Below are positions 6,895-15,519 of a DNA stretch of 64,000 nucleotides, in pieces. The stretch is from positions 1 to 64,000 of the forward strand of contig DATATV010000061.1 of the NCBI GenBank assembly GCA_036268615.1, written 5' to 3'. The position numbers were made by a program, and so were the translations under genes. This stretch comes from DATATV01 sp036268615. Lineage in GTDB: Bacteria > Actinomycetota > Actinomycetes > Mycobacteriales > Pseudonocardiaceae. The notes beneath the pieces were generated by a model. That model was not told the origin of the DNA. It did no database searches and saw only the letters and a list, made by a program, of their open reading frames with translations. How positions within the stretch are numbered: the stretch's first letter is position 1; every line of letters starts with the position of its first letter.

Positions 6895-8274
6895 TCAGTC
6901 GCCCGAACCCCCACCTGAATCGCCGCCCGAGCTGTGGCCGCCCCCGCCGGAGCTGTGGCTCTTCGAGCCGCTCGAGCTGTGGCTCTTGGAACCGCTCGAA
7001 CCCTTCGAGTCGCTGTGACTCTTGGAGTCACTGTGGCTCTTCGAGCTGCTGGAGCTCTTGGAGTCGCCGTCGCTCTTCGAGCTGGAGCTGGACTTGCCGG
7101 ACCGCGACGAGGTGGACCGCGACTTGTTGGCGGTCTTGCCGGCCTTGTTCGAGGACTTGTTCGATGCCTTGTTCGCGGACCTGGTGGCGGACTTGCTCGC
7201 CATCTTGCCGTTCGACGCTCCCGCCGAGGACCTCCGGGAGAGCGTGCCCGAGCTCTTCGTCGAGCCGGTGCCCGCCGGTTTGCTCGCGGAGGTGCCCGAC
7301 GGCTTGCTGGCGGAGGTGCTCGAGGAGGTGCCCGACGGCGGGCTAGCGGCTGTCCCCGAGGAGGTGCCCGAGGCCGGGTCGGACGGCGCCGAGGACGACT
7401 TGGCCAAGGACTGCGGGGTGGCGTCGCCGCCGGAGGTGCTCGCGGCGCTGTCGGGAGCGGCGCTGCCGGAGCCGTTCGCGGCGGAGCCCGCCGCGCCGCT
7501 CGAGGCGCCCGAGGAGTCAGGGGAGGTCTTGGCGGCGTCGCCGGAGGAACTTGCCGCGTTGCCCGACGATGCGCTCCGCTCCGCGTTGCCCGACGGTGCG
7601 CTCTGCGCCGCGTTGCCCGAATCGGGTGTCGAGCTGTGAGCGGCCCCCGGTGCCGGGCCGGTCTGGGCGGCGCCCTGGGCGGCGCCGCGCGGCGAGCTGG
7701 ACCCGCCGGGGCCGCTGGGTGTCGCCTGCTGGGCCGTGCCAGCGGAGGTCGCGGGGCCGCCCCCAGTGCTGTGGGCATCGGCGCCGGGACGCGTCGGGGC
7801 TCCGCCGGCGGCCTGGTCGACCGACTGTGGCAGCGCGCCCACCGTGGCGTTGATCGGGGTGGAGGAGGTACTGCCGCCCTCCGCCAGGATGGACTGGGTG
7901 GGGGCGCTCGGCGTCATCGCGTTGACCATCTCGCGGACCGCCACCACCGCGGGATCGGGCGCCACGTGCCCACCGATCGCGGTCACCGCGGCGAGCGAAC
8001 CGACCGCGAGCACGGCGCCGGTCGCGCTGGCCAGCCGCATGCGGGGCGAGGTGCTGCCGCGCTCGAGGGGCCGGTAGTGGCGCGGGCCGGTCGCGTCACG
8101 CAGGAAGGTGCCGTAGCCCTCGCGCAGCAGTAGCGCCGCGGCGGGGATGCCGGTGCGGAGGGTGGGGGCGACCTCGGCACGGGACCAGGGCGGGATCACC
8201 GGCCGCCCCAGTAAGTCGCCGAGCGTGATCACTGACCCGGTGGCATAGGCGCCACTCATTCGATTCAACTGCAT
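6895..8274 (-). CDS. Ser/Lys-rich low-complexity membrane-anchored protein
   Basis: A 459-residue protein. The first 90 residues are ordinary (SVITLGDLLGRPVIPPWSRA, a possible small cytoplasmic domain), followed by one membrane segment (ATGAVLAVGSLAAVTAIGG, about 85-103). The remaining 350 residues are low complexity: first Ala/Gly/Ser/Pro, then Lys/Ser repeats such as ASNKSSNKAGKTANK, and finally Ser/His/Gly repeats (KSHSDSKSHSDSKGSSG). The tail would lie outside the membrane and be strongly basic and flexible, resembling cell-envelope linkers or DNA- or polyanion-binding tails. The ATG at 8274 has AAGG close upstream. No family is recognised. Confidence 0.75.
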   Translation of the reverse strand: MQLNRMSGAYATGSVITLGDLLGRPVIPPWSRAEVAPTLRTGIPAAALLLREGYGTFLRDATGPRHYRPLERGSTSPRMRLASATGAVLAVGSLAAVTAIGGHVAPDPAVVAVREMVNAMTPSAPTQSILAEGGSTSSTPINATVGALPQSVDQAAGGAPTRPGADAHSTGGGPATSAGTAQQATPSGPGGSSSPRGAAQGAAQTGPAPGAAHSSTPDSGNAAQSAPSGNAERSASSGNAASSSGDAAKTSPDSSGASSGAAGSAANGSGSAAPDSAASTSGGDATPQSLAKSSSAPSDPASGTSSGTAASPPSGTSSSTSASKPSGTSASKPAGTGSTKSSGTLSRRSSAGASNGKMASKSATRSANKASNKSSNKAGKTANKSRSTSSRSGKSSSSSKSDGDSKSSSSSKSHSDSKSHSDSKGSSGSKSHSSSGSKSHSSGGGGHSSGGDSGGGSGD

Positions 8275-8346
8275 CCGCCTTAGTGACCCCTGATTGGGGG
8301 AGATGGGTCCAAAGCTCGGCCGGACAGTAACAGGACGGCCGTACGG

Positions 8347-8431
8347 TCACTCAAATTCAATGTACTAGCTTCACCCAAAGGGCTCAGCTCGTGCGGGCAA
8401 GTGATGACCCGCCGCTCACCCGAAGAGTTCA
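8347..8431 (-). promoter_or_regulatory. repeated TCACYC motifs upstream of the Ser-rich gene
   Basis: TCACCCAAAGGGCTCA (8371-8386) and TCACCCGAAGAGTTCA (8416-8431) are two related imperfect palindromes 45 bases apart, with a weaker third copy TCACTCAAATTCA at 8347. They lie 70-160 bases upstream of the Ser-rich membrane protein. They look like tandem binding sites for one regulator; which one is unknown. Confidence 0.45.
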
Positions 8432-8446
8432 GTCCGACACGGTCTG

Positions 8447-9211
8447 TCACTCCGCCAGTCGCGCCGGGGGGCGGGTTCCGATGACAACTGTGGCGCTCAG
8501 CGCGTCGGCGGTTGCCACTCGGGGGATCAGCCCGTGCCGGGCGAATGCGGCAACCGTGCTCGGCGCCTGGAGCGCACTGGTCTCAATGAGTAGGTAACCC
8601 CCGGATGCCAGCCAGCGCGGCGCCTCGGCGGTGACCCGGCGCTGGACGTCGAGCCCGTCCGAGCCACCGTCGAGGGCCACCCTCGGCTCGTGTACGCGTG
8701 CCTCCGGGGGCATCAGCCCGATCGCCTCGGTGGGTACATAGGGGGCGTTGGCGACCAGCACGTCGACGCGGCCGCGCAGCCCATCGGGCAGCGGTTCGTA
8801 GAGGTCGCCCTCGTAGACCTGGCCGCCGGCGAGGTTGCGGCGCGCGCAGAGCACGGCGGCGGGGTCGATGTCGACCGCATGTATCTCGGCGCGCTCGACG
8901 GTCGCGGCAAGTGCGGCGCCCACCGCGCCCGAGCCGCAGCACAGGTCCAGCACGACGGCTCCGGGCCGGGCGAGGGAAGCGGCCTGGCGGACCAGGAACT
9001 CGGTGCGGCGGCGGGGGACGAAGACGCCGGTGTCCACGGCGATCCGGAGCCCGCAGAACTCGGCCCAGCCGAGGACGTGCTCCAGGGGCAGCCCCCTGAC
9101 CCGCCGATCCACCATGGCGGCGAGGTCGGCCGGGGTTCGCGCGGAGGAGATGAGCAGCCGCGCCTCGTCCTCGGCGAAGACACAGCCGGCGGCCCGGAGC
9201 CTGGTGACCAC
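8447..9211 (-). CDS. PrmC/HemK-related protein N5-glutamine methyltransferase
   Basis: A 254-residue SAM-dependent methyltransferase of the PrmC-related group found in actinobacteria. The N-terminal helical substrate domain ends with GLPLEHVLGWAEF, then FVPRRRTEFLV, the SAM-binding loop DLCCGSG (89-95), the ribose acidic residue in HAVDIDP, and NAPYVP (155-160). True PrmC enzymes have NPPY, which binds the substrate glutamine; here it is NAPY, as in the related subgroup. It is therefore probably not the main release-factor methylase, and its protein substrate is unknown. Confidence 0.85.
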   Translation of the reverse strand: MVTRLRAAGCVFAEDEARLLISSARTPADLAAMVDRRVRGLPLEHVLGWAEFCGLRIAVDTGVFVPRRRTEFLVRQAASLARPGAVVLDLCCGSGAVGAALAATVERAEIHAVDIDPAAVLCARRNLAGGQVYEGDLYEPLPDGLRGRVDVLVANAPYVPTEAIGLMPPEARVHEPRVALDGGSDGLDVQRRVTAEAPRWLASGGYLLIETSALQAPSTVAAFARHGLIPRVATADALSATVVIGTRPPARLAE

Positions 9212-9256
9212 GGCGGTGCGTCGGTGAGCTGACGGCGAGGCTGAGATGAGCGCGCC

Positions 9257-10045
9257 TCAGTTCCCGCCGAACAGACGCCGCACCGGGCCGGGCACCAGCG
9301 GTCCGGCCCGTTCGATCACCGGCAGCAGCATGGACAGATCCGGCGTCCGGGCGGGCGGCCGCTCCGGCTCCTCGTCGTCGAGGTCGAAGTCCGGCACGAG
9401 CTCCACCTCGATGATCGGGTCCGCCCCGGTCTCCGGCAGCCCGACCGCCGCCTGGCCGAACCGGCGCAGCGAGCGGGTGAACAGCCCGCCGCCGGGCAGC
9501 GTCTCGGCCTGGTCCAGCATCCGGCCACCGATCCCGCCGAGCCATTCCACCGTCGTCGGGGGGGCCGGCACGACCGGGACGACCGGCGCCGGCGGCGGGA
9601 CCCGGGTCGGCGGGCCGACGGTGATCTCCCGCTTCCCCTGCCCGGGCACGATCACGTCCCGGACGGCGGTGAGCGGCGCCCAGACGAAGGCGATCGCGTC
9701 GGTGCCCTGCTGGATCTGGCCGAACGTCTTGAACACCGGGTCGAAATGGCCGTCCGCGTAGGCCTGGCTGGCGGCCGCGACGGCGGGCCGCAGTGCGCGC
9801 AGGTGGAACACCAGCTCGCCGAGCAGGGCCTCGGTGTTGCGGAGAATGTTGACCGAGGTCACCGCGAGCTCGAACGGCAGGATCGCGCCGGTCACCACGA
9901 CCTGGATCGGGATCGGGAGCCCACTCAGCGCCGCGCGGTCGAGCAGGTGTGGGAACCGGTCGGTCGGTTCGTCCTCGGCCCAGTCGTACCGCTGCCGGGG
10001 CTGACCGGGTTGCGGCCGGGAACTCGGGTCGTACGGGGCTGGCAT
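9257..10045 (-). CDS. hypothetical protein, 262 aa, Pro-rich
   Basis: The N-terminal third is Pro/Gln-rich, followed by a hydrophobic stretch (PIPIQVVVTGAILPFELAVTSV) that could be membrane-associated, and a helical part (RNTEALLGELVFHLRALRPA). A Pro/Val linker (RVPPPAPVVPVVPAPP) separates it from an acidic C-terminal region. Codon use is normal for this genome and the frame is open throughout, so it is a real gene, but I recognise no family. It starts 109 bases downstream of the TetR gene that follows on the same strand. Confidence 0.6.
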   Translation of the reverse strand: MPAPYDPSSRPQPGQPRQRYDWAEDEPTDRFPHLLDRAALSGLPIPIQVVVTGAILPFELAVTSVNILRNTEALLGELVFHLRALRPAVAAASQAYADGHFDPVFKTFGQIQQGTDAIAFVWAPLTAVRDVIVPGQGKREITVGPPTRVPPPAPVVPVVPAPPTTVEWLGGIGGRMLDQAETLPGGGLFTRSLRRFGQAAVGLPETGADPIIEVELVPDFDLDDEEPERPPARTPDLSMLLPVIERAGPLVPGPVRRLFGGN

Positions 10046-10153
10046 CAGAGCTGCCTCCTCGAACCGGCCGGGTGATCGCTCGATCTCAGCAAAGGTCGAG
10101 GTTACCGGCCGGTCGGGCCCCCGGACCGACTCGGCCGCCGGTTGTGCACCAGC

Positions 10154-10753
10154 TCACATACCCTCGGGGCGTTCGGTGGCTGGTGTGGCGACGGAGGCCT
10201 CCAGGCCGTCGAGCAGCAGCGTCGCGAAGCTGTCTCCCACCTCGTCGCCCTGGTACGGGTCGCGGGGGCGGTACCAGCGGTGCGTCCAGTTGACCATGCC
10301 GAGCAGCGCGTTCGCCATGATGTCGATGGGTATGTCGGTGCGGAGCTCACCGTCCCGACAACCCTGCTCGAAGATGCCCAGCACGTTCGCCTGGATCTCG
10401 CGGACCATGGAGACCAGGTGATGGGCCCAGTCGGAGTTCTCGTGCCAGGTCGAGTCCAGCAGCTCCTGGATGAAGATGTACGGATGCGGGTAGTGGGCCT
10501 CGTAGGAGGTCATCACATGGGTCATGACCTGCCGCAGCTTGACCGGCGCCGGCGAGTCGCCGAGTGTGATGCGGTCGACCTCCTCGGCGATCTGGACCAC
10601 GCTCTCGGCGATCACCTCGCGGAGCAGTTCTTCCTTGCCGGTGATGTAGCGGTACAAGGTGGCCCGGTCGGTGGTGAGCGCCTCGGCGATGTCGTTGAGG
10701 GTGGTGGCCCGGTACCCCTTCTCCTGGAAGATCGTCGCGGCGGTGAGGATCAC
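10154..10753 (-). CDS. TetR/AcrR-family regulator
   Basis: The N-terminal helix-turn-helix is intact from ILTAATIFQEKGYRATTLND through TTDRATLYRYITGKEEL, followed by a helical ligand domain with PYIFIQELLDSTWHENSDW and WTHRWYRP, which resembles the KstR2 or FadR-like fatty-acyl group of TetR proteins (C-terminal TetR_C family). The GTG at 10753 starts the protein exactly at helix 1. Family-like residues (ETYDAKRRE) continue upstream in frame without an obvious ATG or GTG, so the true start may be a few codons farther on at a rarer start codon. No adjacent operator was found. Confidence 0.82.
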   Translation of the reverse strand: MILTAATIFQEKGYRATTLNDIAEALTTDRATLYRYITGKEELLREVIAESVVQIAEEVDRITLGDSPAPVKLRQVMTHVMTSYEAHYPHPYIFIQELLDSTWHENSDWAHHLVSMVREIQANVLGIFEQGCRDGELRTDIPIDIMANALLGMVNWTHRWYRPRDPYQGDEVGDSFATLLLDGLEASVATPATERPEGM

Positions 10754-10966
10754 CTCCCGGCGCTTCGCGTCGTAGGTCTCGCCACCCGCGATCCGCGCCG
10801 CGTTCCGGCGCCGCCCGAGACCGCCGCCGTCGGCGTCTGTGACGTCTGGCCTGTCCGGCGTCGTTCCTCCCCGGGTCGGGTCAGGGCCGAACCGAGGCCC
10901 TGAAGCTGGCTCAAGAGCCGGAACCTATCAAACCTGCAGGCTCCGGCCATGGCGTGTGCACCGTCG

Positions 10967-11599
10967 TCAGTAGCACTCCTGTTGTCCTCGGCCGCCCGCC
11001 ATGGTGAATCCGTCGAGGTGGAACCGGTGGGCGGTGATCCACCGGATGGTGAAGCTGACGTTGAGCGTCATGCCGCCGACCTGCAGGGGGAGGAATCCTG
11101 ACTGGTCGGAGCTGTTCGGCGACCCGTTGAGCAGGCCGGTGGCGTGCCGCAGGTTGAGCTGCTGGCCCAGCACGCCGAGTCCGTCGAGGCTGTCCATGGC
11201 GAAGCTAAGGGTGTCGGCGGTGATCGTCGGGGTGCTGATCCGCAGGACGTAGGCCCCGACCGGGGTGGGGACCCTGGTGGAGGCGCACAGGCCCCGCACC
11301 TTCATGGCGCGCAAACTGACGACGACCTCGGTGCGGCGCCGCCCGTCGCGGGTCTGGAACGCCTGCGGCAGAGTCGTGGCGCCCGACGCGCTGAACGACG
11401 TGAAGCTGATCTTCATCGGGTGGCGGCCGGTCTCGGCGGCCGCGATCGGCACCGCCCCGGTCGCCGCCGCCGCGCCGAGCAGGACCAGCGCGAACAGGGC
11501 CGGCAGCAGGATCATCGCGAACCGGGGCCAGCGGGTGCGGCCGCGCGCCGTGCCCGGGGCAGCTCGCCGCCGCCCGCCGGCCAGCTCGGCACCTCTCAC
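10967..11599 (-). CDS. DUF6230-family membrane-anchored protein (downstream copy)
   Basis: A 210-residue protein with one N-terminal membrane segment (ILLPALFALVLLGAAAATG, about 30-50) and an extracytoplasmic beta-rich domain of DUF6230, a family once mislabelled cholesterol esterase in actinobacteria. Family features are AFQTRDGRRRTEVVVSL, LCASTRVPTPVGAYVLRI and the C-terminal FTIRWITAHRFHLDG. It begins with a GTG that overlaps the TGA stop of the DUF6114 gene (GTGA), so the two are translationally coupled. It is the last gene of the three-gene operon. Function unknown. Confidence 0.85.
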   Translation of the reverse strand: MRGAELAGGRRRAAPGTARGRTRWPRFAMILLPALFALVLLGAAAATGAVPIAAAETGRHPMKISFTSFSASGATTLPQAFQTRDGRRRTEVVVSLRAMKVRGLCASTRVPTPVGAYVLRISTPTITADTLSFAMDSLDGLGVLGQQLNLRHATGLLNGSPNSSDQSGFLPLQVGGMTLNVSFTIRWITAHRFHLDGFTMAGGRGQQECY

Positions 11600-12006
11600 C
11601 TGATCTCGGTGTCGGGCGGGCTCCAGGCGAACCCGAGCGATCCGCCGACGATCCCGAGCAGCATGCCGACGACGAGACCGCCGAGGTTGGTGGTGACGAA
11701 GGAGACCAGCGAGAGCAGGACGGCGGCGATGCCGATCAGGCCGTGCAGCTGGGGGGAGAACAACAGGAACAGCCCGCAGGCGGCGATCAGGCCGCCGATC
11801 ACGAAACCGGACAGTCCGGCGACCCCGGGCAGCAGCACCACCGAGAAGCCCTGAGCGGGAAGGAGCACGATCGTCAACCCGGCGAGCACCGTCAGTGCGC
11901 CGCCCAGCCAGGGCCGCTGCCCGGTCCAGGCACGCAGCTCGGCCAGCCGCGCCGGGTATGCCGGCTCGGCCGCCGAATCCGGGTCGGTGGGCAGCGGGGG
12001 TGTCAC
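11596..12006 (-). CDS. DUF6114-family integral membrane protein
   Basis: About 136 residues with four hydrophobic segments (LGGALTVLAGLTIVLLPA, VLLPGVAGLSGFVIGGLIAA, LIGIAAVLLSLVSF, LGGLVVGMLLGIVGGSLG). DUF6114 proteins are found almost always beside DUF6230 proteins, and here one lies between two of them. The GTG start overlaps the stop of the upstream DUF6230 gene by four bases (GTGA), and its own stop overlaps the next start in the same way. The three products probably form one envelope complex of unknown function. Confidence 0.85.
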   Translation of the reverse strand: MTPPLPTDPDSAAEPAYPARLAELRAWTGQRPWLGGALTVLAGLTIVLLPAQGFSVVLLPGVAGLSGFVIGGLIAACGLFLLFSPQLHGLIGIAAVLLSLVSFVTTNLGGLVVGMLLGIVGGSLGFAWSPPDTEIR

Positions 12007-12641
12007 TTGCACTCGTGTTGTTCGAGTCCGCCGGCCAGCGTCAGGCCGTTGAGGTGGATCTGGTTGGCGACGACCCACCGGATCGTCAGGTCGAGGTCGA
12101 ACCCCAGGTTGTCGATCTCAAGGGGGACGAATCCCCGGGAACCGGTGTCGGTCGGGGTGCCGTCCGGGGTCTTCGCGCCGTAGTTGACCCGGACCTGCTG
12201 GCCGTCGAACCCGAGCGAGTCGATCGTGTCGACACCGATCGTCACGTCACCGGCCTTGATCTCCGACCCCGAGTCCGGCGAGGTGATGCGCAGGACGTAG
12301 TGACCGACCGGTGTGTTCACCTTGGTGGACACGCACAGGCCCTGCACCTTCAGGTTCTTCAGCGTGACGGCCACCAGGGTCCGGTGTTCGCCGTCCTGGG
12401 TCTGGAAGAACTGCGGGAAGGTCGCGGTGCCCTCGGTGTCGAACGACTTGGCCGTGACCTGGACCCCCTGCTTGCCTTCCACGGCCAGCGCCACCGGCAC
12501 CACGCCGGTCGCGGCGCCGAACGCGAGCAGCGCCAGGGAGAGCAGCGCCGGGATGAAGACCAGCGAGAAGCGGGGCCAGTGGATGTGCCCCCGGTGGTGG
12601 GTCAGGGCTCCGTCGGGGGCTCTCCGATGCGCGGCGGCCAC
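12003..12641 (-). CDS. DUF6230-family membrane-anchored protein (first gene)
   Basis: A 212-residue paralogue of the protein at 10967-11599: one membrane segment (SLVFIPALLSLALLAFGAATG) followed by the DUF6230 ectodomain, with VEGKQGVQVTAKSFDTEGTA, FFQTQDGEHRTLVAVTL, LCVSTKVNTPVGHYVLRI and LTIRWVVANQIHLNG. It is the promoter-proximal gene of the operon and faces the MerR regulator across 147 bases. The two DUF6230 copies share the same layout but have clearly diverged, so this is an old duplication rather than a recent one. Confidence 0.85.
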   Translation of the reverse strand: MAAAHRRAPDGALTHHRGHIHWPRFSLVFIPALLSLALLAFGAATGVVPVALAVEGKQGVQVTAKSFDTEGTATFPQFFQTQDGEHRTLVAVTLKNLKVQGLCVSTKVNTPVGHYVLRITSPDSGSEIKAGDVTIGVDTIDSLGFDGQQVRVNYGAKTPDGTPTDTGSRGFVPLEIDNLGFDLDLTIRWVVANQIHLNGLTLAGGLEQHECK

Positions 12642-12725
12642 GTAGAGCCTCCTTCCAGATCCGGCGTTTCACCCGACCCGCTGGACTTGATCAACGGGTC
12701 GCATAGCCAACAGCTACAACTGATA

Positions 12726-12737
12726 CAGTCATGACTG
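12726..12737. promoter_or_regulatory. CAGTCATGACTG palindrome in the DUF6230/MerR promoter
   Basis: A perfect 12-base palindrome lies midway between the divergent DUF6230 operon and the MerR gene, in an AT-richer stretch. MerR dimers bind palindromes within promoters, so this is a candidate operator. Confidence 0.45.
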
Positions 12738-12788
12738 GCAACGTTAGTGTGGCATGGGTCACAACTTGGTGAGCACGCGGAGGTCGGC

Positions 12789-13541
12789 GTGGCGGAGTAC
12801 CGCATAGACGAACTGGCGCGCGCCGCCGGAACGTCGGTGCGCAATGTCAGGTACTACCAGGACGGACGCATGTTGCCGCCGCCCCGGCGGCAAGGGCGGG
12901 TAGCGCTCTACAACGACGCCCACCTGACCCGGCTCCGCCTGATCACCCGCCTGCTCGACCGGGGGTACACCGCCGCGAACATCACCGAGATGGTCGGCGC
13001 CTGGGAGCAGGGTCGCGACCTGTCCGACGTGCTCGGGCTCGAGCAGGTCGTCGGCGGGTTCTGGGGCGAGGAGATCCCCGGTTACCTGACCCAGCGGGAG
13101 ATCCACGCCCTGTTCGCCACCGACGAGGTGGAGTCCGGGCTGGTCGACAAGGTGGTGCATGCCGGCCTGGCCGCACCGGAGGGCGACCGCTACCGGGTGC
13201 CCAGTCCTCGGCTCCTGAACGCCATCGCCGAGCTGATCCGGACCGGCGCCCCGCTCGTCGCGGTCCTCGACCTCAGCGGACAGTTGATGCGCAGCATCGA
13301 TGACACCGTCCGAGGGCTCGTCAACGCGATCGCCGAACACCTGCTCAAGGACCGCGAACAGGGCTGGATACCGAACAGCAGCGAGCTCCCCCCACTCGCC
13401 GAGCTCCTCCAGCAGATCAAGCCGCTGGCCAACATCGCGGCCAGTGCGGCCCTGAGTCTGAGTCTGGACCGCCATGTCGAGGACATCCTCGGCGACCATC
13501 TCGCCCGGGTCATGCCGCACCGCGAGCAGAACCCCACCTGA
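12789..13541 (+). CDS. MerR-family regulator
   Basis: A 250-residue regulator with the MerR winged helix at its N-terminus: YRIDELARAAGTSVRNVRYY, the wing QGRVALYND and the helix LRLITRLLDRGYTAANI. The C-terminal 180 residues are a helical effector domain without the cysteine pattern of metal sensors. The GTG of VAEYRID is chosen as the start because GGAGG lies five bases before it; a frame 14 codons longer has no ribosome site. MerR regulators of this type often stand opposite DUF6230/DUF6114 genes, which it probably controls. Confidence 0.88.
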   Translation: MAEYRIDELARAAGTSVRNVRYYQDGRMLPPPRRQGRVALYNDAHLTRLRLITRLLDRGYTAANITEMVGAWEQGRDLSDVLGLEQVVGGFWGEEIPGYLTQREIHALFATDEVESGLVDKVVHAGLAAPEGDRYRVPSPRLLNAIAELIRTGAPLVAVLDLSGQLMRSIDDTVRGLVNAIAEHLLKDREQGWIPNSSELPPLAELLQQIKPLANIAASAALSLSLDRHVEDILGDHLARVMPHREQNPT

Positions 13542-13657
13542 GCCGGAGCGGCGGGTTGGCTTCGGCTCCATGACGCCTGGGTTACCGATCCCGGTGCGAC
13601 AGTGCGGGGAGGCCCCGCTCCGGTTAGCGTGTTCCCGGGCCGGGAGGAGGCGCCGGG

Positions 13658-14485
13658 TTGCCGATCGTCACCGGTTACGAGGACACCCCCGGCGGCCATG
13701 ACGCGCTGGTGCTGGGTGCACTGCTGACCCGGCTCACCGGGCTGGGCGCCGTCGTCGCCACGGTCTATCCGGCCGACGCCAGGGGGCTCGCCGCCGTCGC
13801 CAACGACCCCCGCTGGATCCCGAGGGCCCAGAAGGTGGCGCGGGCCAGGTTCGCCAGGGCGCGGGCCATCATCGGCGAGGGCTGGGGCGAGACGGAGCCG
13901 GTGTTCGCGGCGCTGGGGCCGGGCTCGGTCGCGTTGGTGCTCACCGGGTACGCCGACGAGGTGGGCGCCGCGGTGCTCGTCGTCGGCTCGACGGGACACG
14001 GCCTGCTCGGCCGGCTCTCGCCCGGCCGGACGGTGCAGCGACTGCTGCCGATGGCGCGCTGCCCGGTGGCGATCGCCCCGCGCGGGTACCGGCACACGTT
14101 GTCGACCGGGATGACCGTCGTCACCGTCGCCTACGACGGCAGCCCGGAGTCCGACCGCGCGGCCGCCGTCGCCGTGCACCTGGCGAGCCGGACCGGTGCC
14201 GCCTTGCGCTTCGTGACCGTCGCCGAGACCGACGACGACGTCGCGGCTGCCCAGGCGACCGTCCACAAGGGCATCGCCTCGGCACCGGTGGAGATCGACG
14301 CCCTCACCGACGTCGTGGTCGGGCCGGTGGCCCGGGTGCTGGCGGACCTGCCGGAGCGGACGGACGTGCTGGTCGTCGGTTCGCGGGGCTACCGGCTGAT
14401 GCGCCGGGTGCTGCTCGGCGGGGTGGCGGGGGTGCTGGTGCGCACCGCGCGCTATCCGGTGGTCGTAGTGCCGGGGCACAGCTGA
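13658..14485 (+). CDS. universal stress protein, two UspA domains
   Basis: 275 residues made of two tandem UspA domains (about 1-147 and 152-275). Domain 1 ends VVGSTGHGLLGRLSPGRTV and domain 2 VVGSRGYRLMRRVLLGG, both the ATP-binding G-x2-G-x9-G(S/T) pattern, although the second is less regular. Actinobacterial tandem Usp proteins respond to hypoxia, nutrient stress or antibiotics. The start is TTG following GGAGG at the proper distance. It stands alone, ending ten bases before the end of the convergent SDR gene. Confidence 0.88.
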   Translation: MPIVTGYEDTPGGHDALVLGALLTRLTGLGAVVATVYPADARGLAAVANDPRWIPRAQKVARARFARARAIIGEGWGETEPVFAALGPGSVALVLTGYADEVGAAVLVVGSTGHGLLGRLSPGRTVQRLLPMARCPVAIAPRGYRHTLSTGMTVVTVAYDGSPESDRAAAVAVHLASRTGAALRFVTVAETDDDVAAAQATVHKGIASAPVEIDALTDVVVGPVARVLADLPERTDVLVVGSRGYRLMRRVLLGGVAGVLVRTARYPVVVVPGHS

Positions 14486-14494
14486 GCGGGTGGC

Positions 14495-15430
14495 TCAGGG
14501 GGAACCGGGGTGTTCCTCGGTGCTCGGTGCGGCTATGCCGTCGACCACGCCGTCGACCACCCGGTCGACCAGGGCGGCGGTGGACTCCCACAGCTCGTGT
14601 TGGAGGGTCGCCTCGCGGCCCGGTGGCGGGCAGGCGAGGGGCTTGGCGTCCCGCACCGAGAAGTAACCGCCGGTGGTCAGGGCAACGGCCGGGTCGGTGG
14701 CGAGTCGCACGATGATGCCGGCGCCGCGGCGGGGGTCGCCGACCCGGAGCACGGACAGGATCTTCTGCAGCACCCCGGCCATGGGCAGGTCCCGGCCGAG
14801 ACCGCTGGTGTTGAACCCCGGGTCGCAGCAGTGGGCGGTGACGCCGGTGCCGGCCAGCCGCCTGCCGAGCTCCTGGGTGAACATGATGTCCATGAGCTTG
14901 GTTCGGCCGTAGCGCTCGAGTGACTGGCGCCGGTTGTAGTTCCCGGTGGCGGTGAGGTCGGTCGCGGGTGTGACACGTCCGGACTGCCGGGCGGCTTCGG
15001 AGGCGACCGTCACGACCCGGGCCGGCGTCGAGGCGATGAGCCTGTCACGGAGTGTGTCGGTGAGGACCCAGGGGGCGAGGTAGTTGACCGCGACCATCTC
15101 GCCGAGCCCTTCGGCGGTGATCCGCTGAGAGAAGGCGTGCACCCCGGCGTTGTTGACCAGGACGTCGATCCGTTCGTATCGCGCGTCGATCTCCTGTCCG
15201 ACCCGGCGAACTTCGCGCAGCGACGACAGATCGGCGAGGAACGAGTCGACCGGAGTGGCGGGGGCCACCTGTTCGATCTCCCGGCGCAGGTCGTCCGCCT
15301 TCTCCTCGCTCCGGGCGACGACCCCGAGGTGCGCGCCGCGGCGGGCCAGCTCCAGGGCGGTCAAGCGGCCCAGCCCGTTGGTGGCGCCGGTCACGACGAT
15401 GACAGGTTTGGCGTCCATCGAGTTCTTCAC
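14495..15430 (-). CDS. short-chain dehydrogenase/reductase (SDR)
   Basis: A 311-residue classical SDR of the retinol-dehydrogenase-like type. It has the cofactor motif TGATNGLG, VLVNNAG, the active-site YGRTK and the CCDPGFNTSGL segment. An Arg after the first glycine loop (VVARSEEKADDL) suggests NADPH. The gene is divergent from a MarR regulator and probably its target, so it may act on an aldehyde, ketone or xenobiotic. The substrate cannot be named. Confidence 0.88.
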   Translation of the reverse strand: MKNSMDAKPVIVVTGATNGLGRLTALELARRGAHLGVVARSEEKADDLRREIEQVAPATPVDSFLADLSSLREVRRVGQEIDARYERIDVLVNNAGVHAFSQRITAEGLGEMVAVNYLAPWVLTDTLRDRLIASTPARVVTVASEAARQSGRVTPATDLTATGNYNRRQSLERYGRTKLMDIMFTQELGRRLAGTGVTAHCCDPGFNTSGLGRDLPMAGVLQKILSVLRVGDPRRGAGIIVRLATDPAVALTTGGYFSVRDAKPLACPPPGREATLQHELWESTAALVDRVVDGVVDGIAAPSTEEHPGSP

Positions 15431-15443
15431 TCCACCTTATTCG

Positions 15444-15483
15444 TGATGTACCTCATCAACGTAGCATTGCTGGGGTACCTCAT
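15444..15483. promoter_or_regulatory. probable MarR operators between SDR and MarR genes
   Basis: GTACCTCAT occurs twice in direct orientation (15448-15456 and 15475-15483). The first copy is part of the palindrome TGATGTACCTCATCA (15444-15458). Both lie in the 89-base gap between the divergent SDR and MarR start codons, where an autoregulating MarR dimer would bind. Confidence 0.6.
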
Positions 15484-15519
15484 GAGAAGGACTTCGGGCA
15501 AGGAACAGGGAGTGGAGCC

